Assembly (NCBI GenBank): GCA_905182035.1
Contig: CAJIZL010000001.1
Span: forward strand, 1 to 64,000
DNA: 64,000 bases
Direction: 5' to 3'
Source: Oceanospirillaceae bacterium ASP10-02a
Lineage (GTDB): Bacteria > Pseudomonadota > Gammaproteobacteria > Pseudomonadales > Balneatricaceae
Shown: positions 10,179 to 18,871 of the stretch, piece after piece
How the letters are laid out: each line of letters begins with the position of its first letter
How positions within the stretch are numbered: position 1 is the stretch's first letter
Position numbers and translations under genes: made by a program
Notes under the pieces: model-generated
Databases searched by the model: none
The model's input: the letters and a program-made list of their open reading frames with translations, nothing else
What the model was told of the DNA's origin: nothing

Positions 10179-10299
10179 TATAGCAGCTTAAGCCTTTACC
10201 TTAGCCACAGCTTCAAGTATTGTGCGCGTAAAATTTGAACTCTCTTTTATTATGACATTAATAATAAGAGCAGCAACGAAATTAGCTACGAGAAGGTCC

Positions 10300-10842
10300 A
10301 TGGAAAAAGCATACGAAAAAATCCTTACCAGCATTGGCGAAGACTTAGATCGTCCAGGCTTAAAGGACACCCCTAAGCGGGCTGCTAAAGCCTTTAAGTT
10401 TCTTAATAACGGCTACGAAAAAAACCTTGATGACGTCATTAATGGTGCCCTATTTCCATCAGATAACGAAGAGATGGTTATCGTTAAGGACATAGAGCTA
10501 TACTCTTTGTGTGAACATCACCTATTACCGTTTATTGGCAAGTGTCATGTAGCCTACTTGCCTTCGGGCAAAGTGCTTGGTTTATCGAAAGTTGCGCGAA
10601 TTGTAGATATGTTTGCTCGGCGGTTACAAATTCAAGAAAATATGACCAAACAAATTGCTGATACTATTATGGCAGTAACGGATGCTAAAGGGGTGGGCGT
10701 GGTTATTGAAGCACAACACATGTGCATGATGATGCGCGGTGTACAGAAGCAAAATGCGAGTATGAAAACCTCAGTACTGCTTGGTAAATTACGCGAAGAT
10801 GCACGCACTCGTGCAGAGTTTTTGACGTTAATTAAATCTTAA
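10300..10842 (+). CDS. folE: GTP cyclohydrolase I
   Basis: A 180-residue enzyme making 7,8-dihydroneopterin triphosphate from GTP, the first step of folate synthesis. The zinc ligands are Cys71 and His74 in LCEHHLLPF (residues 70-78) and Cys142 in HMCMMMRGV (140-148). A start at 10300 ([15 protein letters not shown]) fits the Pseudomonas-type enzyme length and has AGAAGG just upstream, although the spacing is short; a GTG at 10222 would add 26 atypical residues. It ends exactly where the convergent patatin-like gene ends (no spacer). Confidence 0.96.
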   Translation: MEKAYEKILTSIGEDLDRPGLKDTPKRAAKAFKFLNNGYEKNLDDVINGALFPSDNEEMVIVKDIELYSLCEHHLLPFIGKCHVAYLPSGKVLGLSKVARIVDMFARRLQIQENMTKQIADTIMAVTDAKGVGVVIEAQHMCMMMRGVQKQNASMKTSVLLGKLREDARTRAEFLTLIKS

Positions 10843-11703
10843 TCAAATTTTTTGTTTGGCCTGCAGTGCCTCTTGCGCTGCATGTCGGCCAATTTCTATC
10901 ATTTCTTTAGCTCGATAAAGTTCGAAGAAACTACAGGCGTTGCGGTCTATTTTTACCTCAACATCTGGTTCATAACCTGCCATTTTGTATTTTGCCATGG
11001 TCGCCTGCATGGTTTCAAAACACTGATTTAGCATTTCCATCTTATTCCATTGTAAATGACTACGCTGACTTTTTGAGGCGTTTACACTGGGTACTTTCCA
11101 GTCATCACTATAACCCGCCATATTAAAGTTTGAGACCTGAATAGGATGAGAGTTTTCGATATTGATATTTAAATTAACCGCAATAATTAAATCAGCCTGA
11201 TCTGCCACTGTAGGCATAATAGGTACAGGGTTAAGTAACCCCCCATCCACCAAAAAGCGATCTTTCTCTGTGACAGGCATAATCATGCCAGGCACTGCAA
11301 CACTAGCTCGTATTGCGTCCATCATCTTGCCAGACTGAAACCACACTTCTTGTTGCTTAACTAAATCTGTAGCGACCGCAGTGTAAGGTATTGGTAGGTC
11401 CTCAATCAACTGATCGCCTACTAAGTCTTCAAGTATGGCGTAGGCCTTTTCACCACGAATAGCACCCATGGACAACAACGACATATCCACTAAACGAAAC
11501 ACATCAAAACGAGACAAGCCTGAAACCCACTCAGTAAATAAAGGCAACTTACCAGCAGCGTACATGCCACCCACCACTGCACCCATAGAGCACCCTGAGA
11601 CACTTACAATGTCAAAGCCTTGTTCTTCTAATACTTGGATCACGCCAATATGGGCGTTACCTCGGGCACCACCACTGCCCAGTACTAATGCGACGGTAGG
11701 CAT
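10843..11703 (-). CDS. Patatin-like phospholipase (RssA/NTE family)
   Basis: A 286-residue serine lipid acyl hydrolase. The oxyanion loop GSGGARG is at residues 9-15, the nucleophile elbow GCSMG (Ser39) at 37-41, and the catalytic aspartate is Asp153 in LVDGG (151-155). This Ser-Asp dyad defines patatin-like enzymes; the overall form resembles bacterial RssA proteins. The C-terminal 100 residues are less conserved. The substrate is unknown. The start is 14 bp from the end of the DUF4892 gene upstream, so the two could be co-transcribed. Confidence 0.88.
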   Translation of the reverse strand: MPTVALVLGSGGARGNAHIGVIQVLEEQGFDIVSVSGCSMGAVVGGMYAAGKLPLFTEWVSGLSRFDVFRLVDMSLLSMGAIRGEKAYAILEDLVGDQLIEDLPIPYTAVATDLVKQQEVWFQSGKMMDAIRASVAVPGMIMPVTEKDRFLVDGGLLNPVPIMPTVADQADLIIAVNLNINIENSHPIQVSNFNMAGYSDDWKVPSVNASKSQRSHLQWNKMEMLNQCFETMQATMAKYKMAGYEPDVEVKIDRNACSFFELYRAKEMIEIGRHAAQEALQAKQKI

Positions 11704-11717
11704 GCTTATTGTCCTTT

Positions 11718-12254
11718 CTAGTTGTCCATTCCTTGGATCATCTCTAGGTGTAAATACACCTTTCTATTGCCGCGTTCAGTGCTATAAAGGGCATAATAAT
11801 TTGGCCCATTCGTGGTGTCTTGTTTTAGAGCGGCGTATGATTGCTCACTGTCTAAACCATATAACCGCGATTGATGGAATACCTGATTTGCCCACTGATT
11901 GCTAGATCCACAGGGCCGACCGTGGCATTGATAGATCACTTTTGCGTCAAGTGTTAGGAGTTCTTCTAGGGCTTTATCATGGGCCATTTTAGCACTTATA
12001 CCAGGTATCATTTCCCAAGTATAGGTCATGAGTTGGCCCGACAAATACGAGTTATATTCGGCACCAATTACACCATTAACCTTACGCATAGCACTGGTGG
12101 GTAGGATGTAGTATGGTGCGCTTAATTGTGTCTGCTCAATCAAACGGCTGTTTTCAGTGACGGTTAAAGTAACCTCTGCTTGAGCAGATAAAGACACACA
12201 AAGGCAACAGATCAAAACTTTAGCGTTGCCTGTTAAACGAGAAAAAATAGCCAT
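11718..12254 (-). CDS. DUF4892-type periplasmic protein
   Basis: A 178-residue exported protein with a signal peptide (hydrophobic residues 11-22, cleavage predicted after AQA at 24-26). The C-terminal half holds CHGRPCGSSNQWANQVF and LYGLDSEQSYAAL, which I recognise as the core of DUF4892 proteins of Pseudomonas and relatives. The two cysteines may form a disulfide. No function is known. It lies 11 bp after sixA on the same strand. Confidence 0.72.
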   Translation of the reverse strand: MAIFSRLTGNAKVLICCLCVSLSAQAEVTLTVTENSRLIEQTQLSAPYYILPTSAMRKVNGVIGAEYNSYLSGQLMTYTWEMIPGISAKMAHDKALEELLTLDAKVIYQCHGRPCGSSNQWANQVFHQSRLYGLDSEQSYAALKQDTTNGPNYYALYSTERGNRKVYLHLEMIQGMDN

Positions 12255-12265
12255 ATAATTTAACC

Positions 12266-12736
12266 TTATGGATGAAATAAATGTGTCAACCTAAGACACC
12301 CTGCCGCGGCCATCTCACCTTCCAATAAAGCCATAGAAGCTGGCATCATTGGCTCTCCTAAGTACTCATCAGCGTGACAAAAATGGCCAATCAAACCACT
12401 AATCAAAGGTTGATGGGTAATTAGAACGATGCCTTCATGTTGTTGCGCCAACAAGAATTTTTGCACTTGAGCGACCTCACTGTGCGGGGTAATACAATCG
12501 AGGGATCGCAAGCTTAAACCGTGTTGTTTATAAGTGTAGTTCTGCAGCAACAAAGAGGCCGTTTGCTGTGCCCTAACATAAGGGCTAACCCAAAGGCCGG
12601 TGAACTCATGCCAAGGCACCACTGGATTTTGGCTTTGTTGTATGACTAATGTACTACCCCGCTGGGTAAGTGACCGCTGAGCATCAGTGGTGGCATTGAA
12701 GCTTGCCTCACCATGACGCATCAGCAGCAATTTCAT
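12266..12736 (-). CDS. sixA: Phosphohistidine phosphatase SixA
   Basis: A 156-residue histidine phosphatase. The RHG motif (residues 7-9 of MKLLLMRHGEAS) supplies the phosphorylated histidine, and ITHQPL in the second half supplies the second active-site histidine. In E. coli SixA dephosphorylates phosphohistidines of phosphotransfer proteins. The start at 12736 is preferred over an ATG 13 codons upstream because it begins directly with the conserved strand and overlaps the upstream stop by one base (TAATG). Confidence 0.9.
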   Translation of the reverse strand: MKLLLMRHGEASFNATTDAQRSLTQRGSTLVIQQSQNPVVPWHEFTGLWVSPYVRAQQTASLLLQNYTYKQHGLSLRSLDCITPHSEVAQVQKFLLAQQHEGIVLITHQPLISGLIGHFCHADEYLGEPMMPASMALLEGEMAAAGCLRLTHLFHP

Positions 12737-13032
12737 TAGTCTTCGGACTGCGGCAAATCTTCTGGCTCTGGCCAATCACTAAATGGAAAGGGTTTGCTTT
12801 CAGTTTGGTAAGACAAGAACCGATAGCTGTGAAGAATAAAGCGCCCTAAACTATTACTAAACTGCAGTATTGTATGGTGGCTGGATTCATTAAATAAACG
12901 ATACAGAAACTGGCCAGCAACTAATAGTGTCAATATCGACGCTGCAATTTCTACCAACAACAAACTCAGCAACATAAACACTAAGCGCAGCCAAAAGGCT
13001 TCTGATGTCAGGTTATTTTTAAATGCTTGCAT
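12736..13032 (-). CDS. DUF4389 family membrane protein
   Basis: A 98-residue protein with a hydrophobic segment at residues 15-40 (LVFMLLSLLLVEIAASILTL) and the conserved DUF4389 end FLSYQTESKPFPFSDWP. No function is known. The start at 13032 (MQAFKNNL) matches family N termini; an upstream ATG at 13080 would add 16 residues and cannot be excluded. It ends overlapping the sixA start, giving a gpsA-DUF4389-sixA order also common in Pseudomonas relatives. Confidence 0.8.
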   Translation of the reverse strand: MQAFKNNLTSEAFWLRLVFMLLSLLLVEIAASILTLLVAGQFLYRLFNESSHHTILQFSNSLGRFILHSYRFLSYQTESKPFPFSDWPEPEDLPQSED

Positions 13033-13095
13033 AGTTTTTACTCTGTTAGCTCCAATGCTTTTAACATAGGGGCTATTCATCCATATTTCAAGTGA

Positions 13096-14118
13096 TTAAC
13101 TTCGTTTTAGCACAAACTCAACATCTGAATTTTGATCTCGTGTCATGAGCGATTGTGCAACAGTAGAAACATCTGCACCTTGGTAAACTAATGCATAAAG
13201 GCCATCTACTAAAGGCATATTAATCTGTAACTGATCAGCTTTTTTCTTCACTAAGGCGAGGGTATTTACACCTTCGGCAACCTCTCCCAATTCGGCTATA
13301 GCCTCATCTAGGCCTTTACCTTGGCCTAAGGCGTAACCTACCCTGTAGTTCCGGCTCAAAGGAGACATACAGGTAACAATTAAGTCTCCAACCCCAGCCA
13401 GACCTAAGAATGTCATAGGGTTAGCGCCCATGTGCACCGCTAAGCGGCTCATTTCGGCCAAGCTACGCGTTAACAACATACTGCGAGTATTTTCGCCCAT
13501 GCCCATAGCTGCACTAAGACCCGCAGCAATGGCATAGATATTTTTTAGTGCACCACCTAACTCCGTGCCGTAGCGATCATTGCTAGCATACACACGAAAA
13601 AAATGGCACTGCAATATGTCCTGTACTTGCTGACGTAGAGCTTCGTTATCACTAGCAATTACAGTACCTGTTAAGTGTTTAGCTGCCACTTCTTTTGCCA
13701 AATTTGGACCGCTGATCACACCAATAGGGTTATCAGGAAAGTAGACTTCTAGCACCTGGCTCATCAATAAAAAGTTATCTGGTTCAATACCTTTTGCCGT
13801 CGTAACCAAGTATTGCTGTGGGTTGATGTAGGCTTTAGCGTGCTCTAGTAAGCCCCTAAAGGCTTTGCTTGGCACCGAAAATATAACAGTGTCTGCATTA
13901 CTAATGCACAAACTGAGATCAGTGACGATTTCTAGGTCTGCATGCAAATCTAGCCCAGGCACGTAGCGAGAGTTAACACGTGTTTGACGCATTTCTTCGG
14001 CTAGGGCTTGGTCACGTAGCCACAGACGTACGGGGAACCCATTATGGGCGACAATATTAGCCAATACTGTGCCAAAACTACCGCCGCCAATCACAGCCAC
14101 TCGATGTTGAAAATTCAT
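13096..14118 (-). CDS. gpsA: NAD(P)H-dependent glycerol-3-phosphate dehydrogenase
   Basis: A 340-residue cytosolic enzyme reducing dihydroxyacetone phosphate to sn-glycerol 3-phosphate for phospholipid synthesis. The dinucleotide-binding loop GGGSFGTVLAN is near residues 11-21, ISGPNLAKEVA is in the middle of the protein, and the catalytic lysine is in GGALKNIYAIAAG. Length is standard. It lies 11 bp after the RhlB-like helicase gene on the same strand. Confidence 0.97.
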   Translation of the reverse strand: MNFQHRVAVIGGGSFGTVLANIVAHNGFPVRLWLRDQALAEEMRQTRVNSRYVPGLDLHADLEIVTDLSLCISNADTVIFSVPSKAFRGLLEHAKAYINPQQYLVTTAKGIEPDNFLLMSQVLEVYFPDNPIGVISGPNLAKEVAAKHLTGTVIASDNEALRQQVQDILQCHFFRVYASNDRYGTELGGALKNIYAIAAGLSAAMGMGENTRSMLLTRSLAEMSRLAVHMGANPMTFLGLAGVGDLIVTCMSPLSRNYRVGYALGQGKGLDEAIAELGEVAEGVNTLALVKKKADQLQINMPLVDGLYALVYQGADVSTVAQSLMTRDQNSDVEFVLKRS

Positions 14119-14129
14119 TGAGATTCCTA

Positions 14130-15386
14130 TTACACTAGCAATGCACTAGGTGTAGGCTCACAGTCTAAACGTTTCCCCAACATTATTTCTAGATCAGGGA
14201 TTATAAAAGCATCGTCTTCGGAGGCAAAACTAATGGAAATTCCAGAGGCACCTGCACGGCCTGTGCGCCCAATACGGTGCACGTAGTCTTCTAACTCTTC
14301 TGGTAGGTCGTAGTTAAAAACATGGCTCACTCCATCCACATGAATGCCTCGGCCCGCCACATCTGTGGCCACTAAAATAGGCGTATCACCACTGCGGAAT
14401 CGTTCTAAGGTTTTAACCCTTTTTACTTGTGCAACTTCACCCGACAAAAGTGCACTTTTTATGCCGTCTTTCTGCAATTTCTCGGCCAAATCCCGGGTAA
14501 TGTGGCGCCGATTAGCAAATACAATGGCACGTTCTACGCCCATAGTTTTTAGACAATTGAGTAACACTTTATATTTATCAGCACGGGCTACAGAGTAAAA
14601 ACGTTGCTCAACAGTCGCCGAAGCCAGTTCATCTGACTCAATTTCTACATGCACTGGGTTAAAAGTCCATTGCTCCGCTAAGCGTAATATCTGCTCACTA
14701 AAGGTAGCACTAAATAACAAAGTTTGGCGATCTTCTTTGTTTGGCGTTTGGCGTAAAATTGCCCGCACATCGGGGATAAAGCCCATACTCAGCATACGAT
14801 CTGCTTCGTCCAAAACAACCACCTCTACTTCACGCAGATTGACATGGCCTCGGCGACAGAAATCTAACAATCGACCCGGTGTAGCGACCATGATGTCGGT
14901 GTGCCGTTTTTGTAATTGCTTTTGCTGAGCTTCAAAATCCATCCCACCAACAAGTTGCTGTACGTTGACATCACAAAACCGGGTAAGGTCTTCAGCATCA
15001 CTGGCGATTTGCATCACCAGCTCACGGGTTGGTGCAATAATCAGAGCTCTTGGGGTGCCTAAGCGACGTGGACCTTCAATAGGAAAGTCTAAAAAATCGG
15101 TAATCATACTGAGTAAAAAAGCGGCAGTTTTACCCGAGCCAGTCTGGGCTCTACCAGTAACGTCTTTTCCGTCCAAAGATTGCGGTAAGGTTAGTGCTTG
15201 TATGGGACTGCAATATTCATACCCCAGGGCTGCAACACCTTGCATAACTTGGTCAGGTAAGTCCAAATCATGAAAGCGTGTTTTACCTTCCTCTTGCGGG
15301 ACGACAAAATCGTCCAGTGACCAGTTCTGATCAGTGGCTTTTGAATCATTTGATTTCAAGGTGAATTTCCATTGAGAGGCGAGCAC
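14130..15386 (-). CDS. rhlB: DEAD-box RNA helicase, RhlB-like
   Basis: A 418-residue RNA helicase. The Q-motif region is at about residues 38-63 ([11 protein letters not shown] to [10 protein letters not shown]), motif I AQTGSGKT at 80-87, DEAD box at 193-196, SAT at 226-228, and motif [12 protein letters not shown] near residue 370. It has no long basic C-terminal tail of the SrmB or RhlE type. It most resembles RhlB, the degradosome helicase, but subgroup assignment within DEAD proteins by eye is uncertain; the first 30 residues are non-conserved and the start could be later. Confidence 0.82.
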   Translation of the reverse strand: MLASQWKFTLKSNDSKATDQNWSLDDFVVPQEEGKTRFHDLDLPDQVMQGVAALGYEYCSPIQALTLPQSLDGKDVTGRAQTGSGKTAAFLLSMITDFLDFPIEGPRRLGTPRALIIAPTRELVMQIASDAEDLTRFCDVNVQQLVGGMDFEAQQKQLQKRHTDIMVATPGRLLDFCRRGHVNLREVEVVVLDEADRMLSMGFIPDVRAILRQTPNKEDRQTLLFSATFSEQILRLAEQWTFNPVHVEIESDELASATVEQRFYSVARADKYKVLLNCLKTMGVERAIVFANRRHITRDLAEKLQKDGIKSALLSGEVAQVKRVKTLERFRSGDTPILVATDVAGRGIHVDGVSHVFNYDLPEELEDYVHRIGRTGRAGASGISISFASEDDAFIIPDLEIMLGKRLDCEPTPSALLV

Positions 15387-15449
15387 GCCCTAGTAAGATA
15401 AACTACAACGAAGCAGTATAGAGAGTTTAAGGCCATTACACAAAACACC

Positions 15450-15478
15450 TTGATTAGCCTTAATGGCTTATTAATCAA
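15450..15478 (-). terminator. Hairpin over the dinG stop codon
   Basis: TTGATTAGCC (15450-15459) faces GGC (15465-15467) and TAATCAA (15472-15478), giving a stem with a four-base bulge and a five-base loop. The dinG TAA lies inside it. It could protect or end the dinG transcript, but no T-run follows on the minus strand, so true terminator activity is uncertain. Confidence 0.3.
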
Positions 15479-17600
15479 ACCGCCGTTCATAAGGCGGTAA
15501 GGCCTGCAAAAGTTGTTGACCATAACGTTTGCTGAGGATACGCTTATCCAAAATAGTAATACGGCCTTTGTCGTCTTCTTTACGTAACAAACGACCTGTG
15601 GCCTGGACCAACCTAACACTTGCTTCGGGCACCGACAGTTCAGCAAAACTGTTACCACCAGACTTCTCAATCCACTCAGCAAGGGCAGATGGTACTGGGC
15701 GATCTGGCACCGTAAATGGCAACCGCGTTATAACCACATGAGTTAAATAATCGCCAGGTAAATCGATGCCTTCTGCAAAACTTGCCAAGCCAAACAAAAC
15801 ACTGCCTTCACCGTCATCGATACGTTGTTTATGCTGATCCAATAAACGCTGTTTAGAAGACTCACCTTGTTGCAAGATCAGATCTTGCCACTGCTCTCCA
15901 ATACCTTCAAATACCAACTGCATCACCCGCCGTGAGGTAAACAATACTAGGCTAGCTTCAGCTTTATTTAGCTGGGCTTTGAGGCCTATAATTAGATGAT
16001 CTACAAACACGGCCTCAGGCCCTGGTTCAATCGCCTCTTTAGGTACACATATCTGCGACTTGGCAAAATCAAAGGGACTCGCAAGCGCTAGCATGGTGCT
16101 GTGTGGATTTATCCCTGCGTGAGTTATTAAGCGGTCAAAGCGACCAAGGGCGGTAAGCGTAGCCGAAGTTAATAAGGCGCCATAACAACGTTGCCATAAA
16201 TTCTCCTGTAAAAGTTCAGCAGCCATTATTGGGCTTGCTGAGAGTTCTAAGTCTACCCGCTCTGCTGTTTGCCAATACTGTAACCAGCGCGCCATAGGCA
16301 CCTCGCCCTCTTGGTCTACTTTGGCATAGGCTTGCCATAACCCAAGTTGCTGCTCAGCATTTTGTTGTAATACCCCAAACGCCGCTAGGTAGTTTTCAGC
16401 TTGATCTTTAGGCAAGCCATTTTGGTCTCCTTTAACAACATCATCCATCATTTCATGTAATGCACCCAAATCTCTAGCCAAGCGTGCACTACTTAAGCCC
16501 ATATCATGGCAAATTTGAACTAATTCAGACGGAATTATACCCTGTGAAAAACGATAATTTTCTTGTTGCTGATAACCATCCTCTGGCCTAAACGCAGACT
16601 GGTCTAAAAATTGTTCTAAACTAACCAATTGCTGCTCTAGTCCTTGTACATGGTCTTGAACCTGCCCACTAAGCTGTGCACCCTTACCTCCACCCTGCCA
16701 TTCCTTTAAAAACTTTTTTAAGCCAGAGCGCGTTTGTCCGTACCAGCGGCTAAGCTGGCGAATACCTTGTTGGTGGGTGAACTGCTTTAACGTTTTATCA
16801 GCCAAATGATGGCCTTCATCAAAAATATAAATAGTATCTTCTGGCGCTGGCAAAATAGCACCACCACCTAGGGCTAGGTCTGCCAAAACTAAGTCATGAT
16901 TGGTAACAATGCAGTCGGCCTGTTCTAGGCCTTCTCTAGCTTTAAAGAATGGGCACTGACTAAAATGGCTGCAACGTCGATTAGTGCAGCCTTTGTGGTC
17001 CGTTGTGATGGGTCGCCAATGATCTTCTGCCAAAGGGTCTTTCCATGCATCGCGGTCGCCGTCCCATTGGTTGCTGCCAAGCTGCACCACCATATCTTTG
17101 TACAATACTTGCTGCTGACCATCTAGTTTGAGTGCCAACTCGTCCTCAAACAAAGCTTGCGTGGGGTCAATAGAAGCGTTTTGAGAGAGCGCTTGATCCA
17201 GCCTAGATACACATAAATATCGTCGCCGACCTTTAGCTAAACGAAAATCAAAATCATAGCCGCCGTGTTTCTTAAGCGCCGGTAGGTCCTTTTGGACAAT
17301 TTGTTCCTGCAGGGCAATGGTGGCCGTAGCGATCACCAACTTTTTTTCTAATGCTTTAGCAATCGGCAAACACGCTACCATATAAGCTAAGGTCTTGCCC
17401 GTACCTGTGCCAGCCTCTACTAAGCAAACTGGGTTATCGTCGCTACGGTGGCCATCACCATCAGTTTTAATTGCCAAAAAATGGTTAGCCACGGTCGCTA
17501 TCATCTGCTTTTGGCCCCAGCGAGGCCTTAACTTTAACTGCTTAACAAGCTGGCGATAAAGTTGTTGGATATGTGGTTTTACAGCAGCAGAATCAGACAC
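15471..17600 (-). CDS. dinG: ATP-dependent DNA helicase DinG
   Basis: A 709-residue XPD-type superfamily 2 helicase (5'-3') that resolves R-loops, D-loops and G-quadruplexes. Walker A EAGTGTGKT is at residues 62-70, the Fe-S cluster cysteines are Cys130, 205, 210 and 216, and Walker B DEGH is at 261-264, as in E. coli DinG (716 residues). The C-terminal helicase half contains VQATGRLLRKEDD. It is divergent from lexA; the tandem LexA boxes lie 112-148 bp upstream of its start, so shared SOS control is plausible but not shown. Confidence 0.95.
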   Translation of the reverse strand: MSDSAAVKPHIQQLYRQLVKQLKLRPRWGQKQMIATVANHFLAIKTDGDGHRSDDNPVCLVEAGTGTGKTLAYMVACLPIAKALEKKLVIATATIALQEQIVQKDLPALKKHGGYDFDFRLAKGRRRYLCVSRLDQALSQNASIDPTQALFEDELALKLDGQQQVLYKDMVVQLGSNQWDGDRDAWKDPLAEDHWRPITTDHKGCTNRRCSHFSQCPFFKAREGLEQADCIVTNHDLVLADLALGGGAILPAPEDTIYIFDEGHHLADKTLKQFTHQQGIRQLSRWYGQTRSGLKKFLKEWQGGGKGAQLSGQVQDHVQGLEQQLVSLEQFLDQSAFRPEDGYQQQENYRFSQGIIPSELVQICHDMGLSSARLARDLGALHEMMDDVVKGDQNGLPKDQAENYLAAFGVLQQNAEQQLGLWQAYAKVDQEGEVPMARWLQYWQTAERVDLELSASPIMAAELLQENLWQRCYGALLTSATLTALGRFDRLITHAGINPHSTMLALASPFDFAKSQICVPKEAIEPGPEAVFVDHLIIGLKAQLNKAEASLVLFTSRRVMQLVFEGIGEQWQDLILQQGESSKQRLLDQHKQRIDDGEGSVLFGLASFAEGIDLPGDYLTHVVITRLPFTVPDRPVPSALAEWIEKSGGNSFAELSVPEASVRLVQATGRLLRKEDDKGRITILDKRILSKRYGQQLLQALPPYERRFD

Positions 17601-17711
17601 GTAGAAAGCTCATAGTTAGCATCAAGTAATCGGCGATAAGAGTACACCATTTTTGCCACAAAAGCTGACAGTAAATAGGCTAACAAAAATAAAACTTGCC
17701 AGCGGCAATAA

Positions 17712-17748
17712 TACTGGTATTATATACAGTAACTGTACAAACAACCAG
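17712..17748 (+). promoter_or_regulatory. Two tandem LexA (SOS) boxes upstream of lexA
   Basis: Box 1 spans 17714-17729 (CTGGTATTATATACAG) inside the 20-base palindrome-like stretch 17712-17731. Box 2 spans 17733-17748 (CTGTACAAACAACCAG). Both fit CTG-N10-CAG, and they are 3 bp apart, 31 bp upstream of the lexA ATG. Two adjacent boxes at lexA are the known arrangement in E. coli and give tight autorepression. The divergent dinG promoter could also be affected. Confidence 0.9.
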
Positions 17749-17778
17749 CAGACTCACTTTGTGTTAGGAGCAAGTAAT

Positions 17779-18387
17779 ATGATTAAGTTGACCCCCCGCC
17801 AAGATCAGGTACTCGACTGCATTCGTAGCTATATTATCGACACAGGTTATCCGCCAACTCGAGCAGAAATCGCAAAGGAACTCGGCTTTAAATCACCAAA
17901 TGCTGCGGAAGAACACATTAAAGCCCTCGCCCGAAAAGGTGCTATTGAAATCATACCAGGGGCTTCTCGTGGCATACGAGTACCAGATATGCATGAAGTC
18001 GACTTGGGCCTACCAATCATTGGTATGGTGGCAGCCGGTAGCCCACTGCTTGCGCAAGAACATATTAGCGACTATTGTGCCATCCCAGAAAACTTATTCT
18101 ACCCAAAGGCAGACTATTTGCTTAAAGTTAGCGGTATGTCCATGAAAGACATAGGCATTTACGATGGCGATTTATTAGCTGTACACAAAACAGATCAAGC
18201 ACGAAATGGACAAGTTGTGGTGGCGCGCCTTGATGATGAAGTCACTGTGAAACGTTTTCAACGCAACGGTAACCAAGTACAACTTATCGCAGAAAACCAA
18301 GATTTTTCACCTATTGATGTCGATCTTACGCAACAGCACTTAAGCATTGAAGGTTTGAGCGTTGGTGTTATCCGCCGCGGCAACTAG
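17779..18387 (+). CDS. lexA: SOS repressor LexA
   Basis: A 202-residue repressor. The N-terminal winged helix ([15 protein letters not shown], then residues 27-52) binds SOS boxes; the C-terminal S24-like domain self-cleaves. The scissile bond is Ala86-Gly87 in VAAG, with catalytic Ser121 (GMSMKD) and Lys158 (TVKR), matching E. coli Ala84-Gly85, Ser119 and Lys156 with a shift of two. The start at 17779 is fixed by TAGGAG 8 bp upstream; the frame is open 42 codons further up, but that would run through the operators. sulA follows 21 bp downstream. Confidence 0.98.
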   Translation: MIKLTPRQDQVLDCIRSYIIDTGYPPTRAEIAKELGFKSPNAAEEHIKALARKGAIEIIPGASRGIRVPDMHEVDLGLPIIGMVAAGSPLLAQEHISDYCAIPENLFYPKADYLLKVSGMSMKDIGIYDGDLLAVHKTDQARNGQVVVARLDDEVTVKRFQRNGNQVQLIAENQDFSPIDVDLTQQHLSIEGLSVGVIRRGN

Positions 18388-18408
18388 ACGTAAAACAGGA
18401 GCAAAATT

Positions 18409-18864
18409 ATGTGGCAGCAAGAGCAGCAAACCGACAATAGTATTGATGGTATTTTGGCTGAACATCAACTAGACCTATGGGCTCAAGAAGACCAAGCACA
18501 TGTGCAGAATTTGAGCCACATCACAGAAATAATTATGCGTGGTGAGTCCTGGAACAATGTACAGATGTTATTGCCATTGCTTGCACAACTAAGCCACGAT
18601 CAGCGTTGGTTGGCTTGGGTAGCACCCCCTAAGTTATTACCTAAAGCCCAACTAAAGGCTGCTGGGTTTGACTTGAATAAAATTATTTTATTAAAGCCTG
18701 ATGCCCAGCACGACACTATGAGTCTTGCCCACCAAGCTCTAAAGAGTGGCACTTGTCATGCTGTTATTAGCTGGTTTGGCGCCCTTGCTGATGATCAACT
18801 TAATGACTTAGCCCAAGCCGCAGAGCTCGGCAATAGTCGCGCTTTTTTGATCAGGCACCAATAG
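18409..18864 (+). CDS. sulA: Cell division inhibitor SulA (Pseudomonas type)
   Basis: A 151-residue protein. After a variable N-terminal 45 residues the core has WLAWVAPPKLLPKAQLKAAG, then LDLNK-like and HAVISWFG segments, as in SulA/RecA-like inhibitors that block FtsZ polymerisation during the SOS response. A ribosome-binding site (CAGGAG) lies just upstream. It is in the lexA-sulA operon found in Pseudomonas relatives and would be induced with lexA. It is convergent with apeB, 7 bp apart. Confidence 0.88.
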   Translation: MWQQEQQTDNSIDGILAEHQLDLWAQEDQAHVQNLSHITEIIMRGESWNNVQMLLPLLAQLSHDQRWLAWVAPPKLLPKAQLKAAGFDLNKIILLKPDAQHDTMSLAHQALKSGTCHAVISWFGALADDQLNDLAQAAELGNSRAFLIRHQ

Positions 18865-18871
18865 TCCGGTA

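Noticed and set aside
15356-15682. A 108-residue leftward frame across the rhlB-dinG gap.
   Set aside because: It lies mostly in another frame of dinG and shows no conserved motifs.
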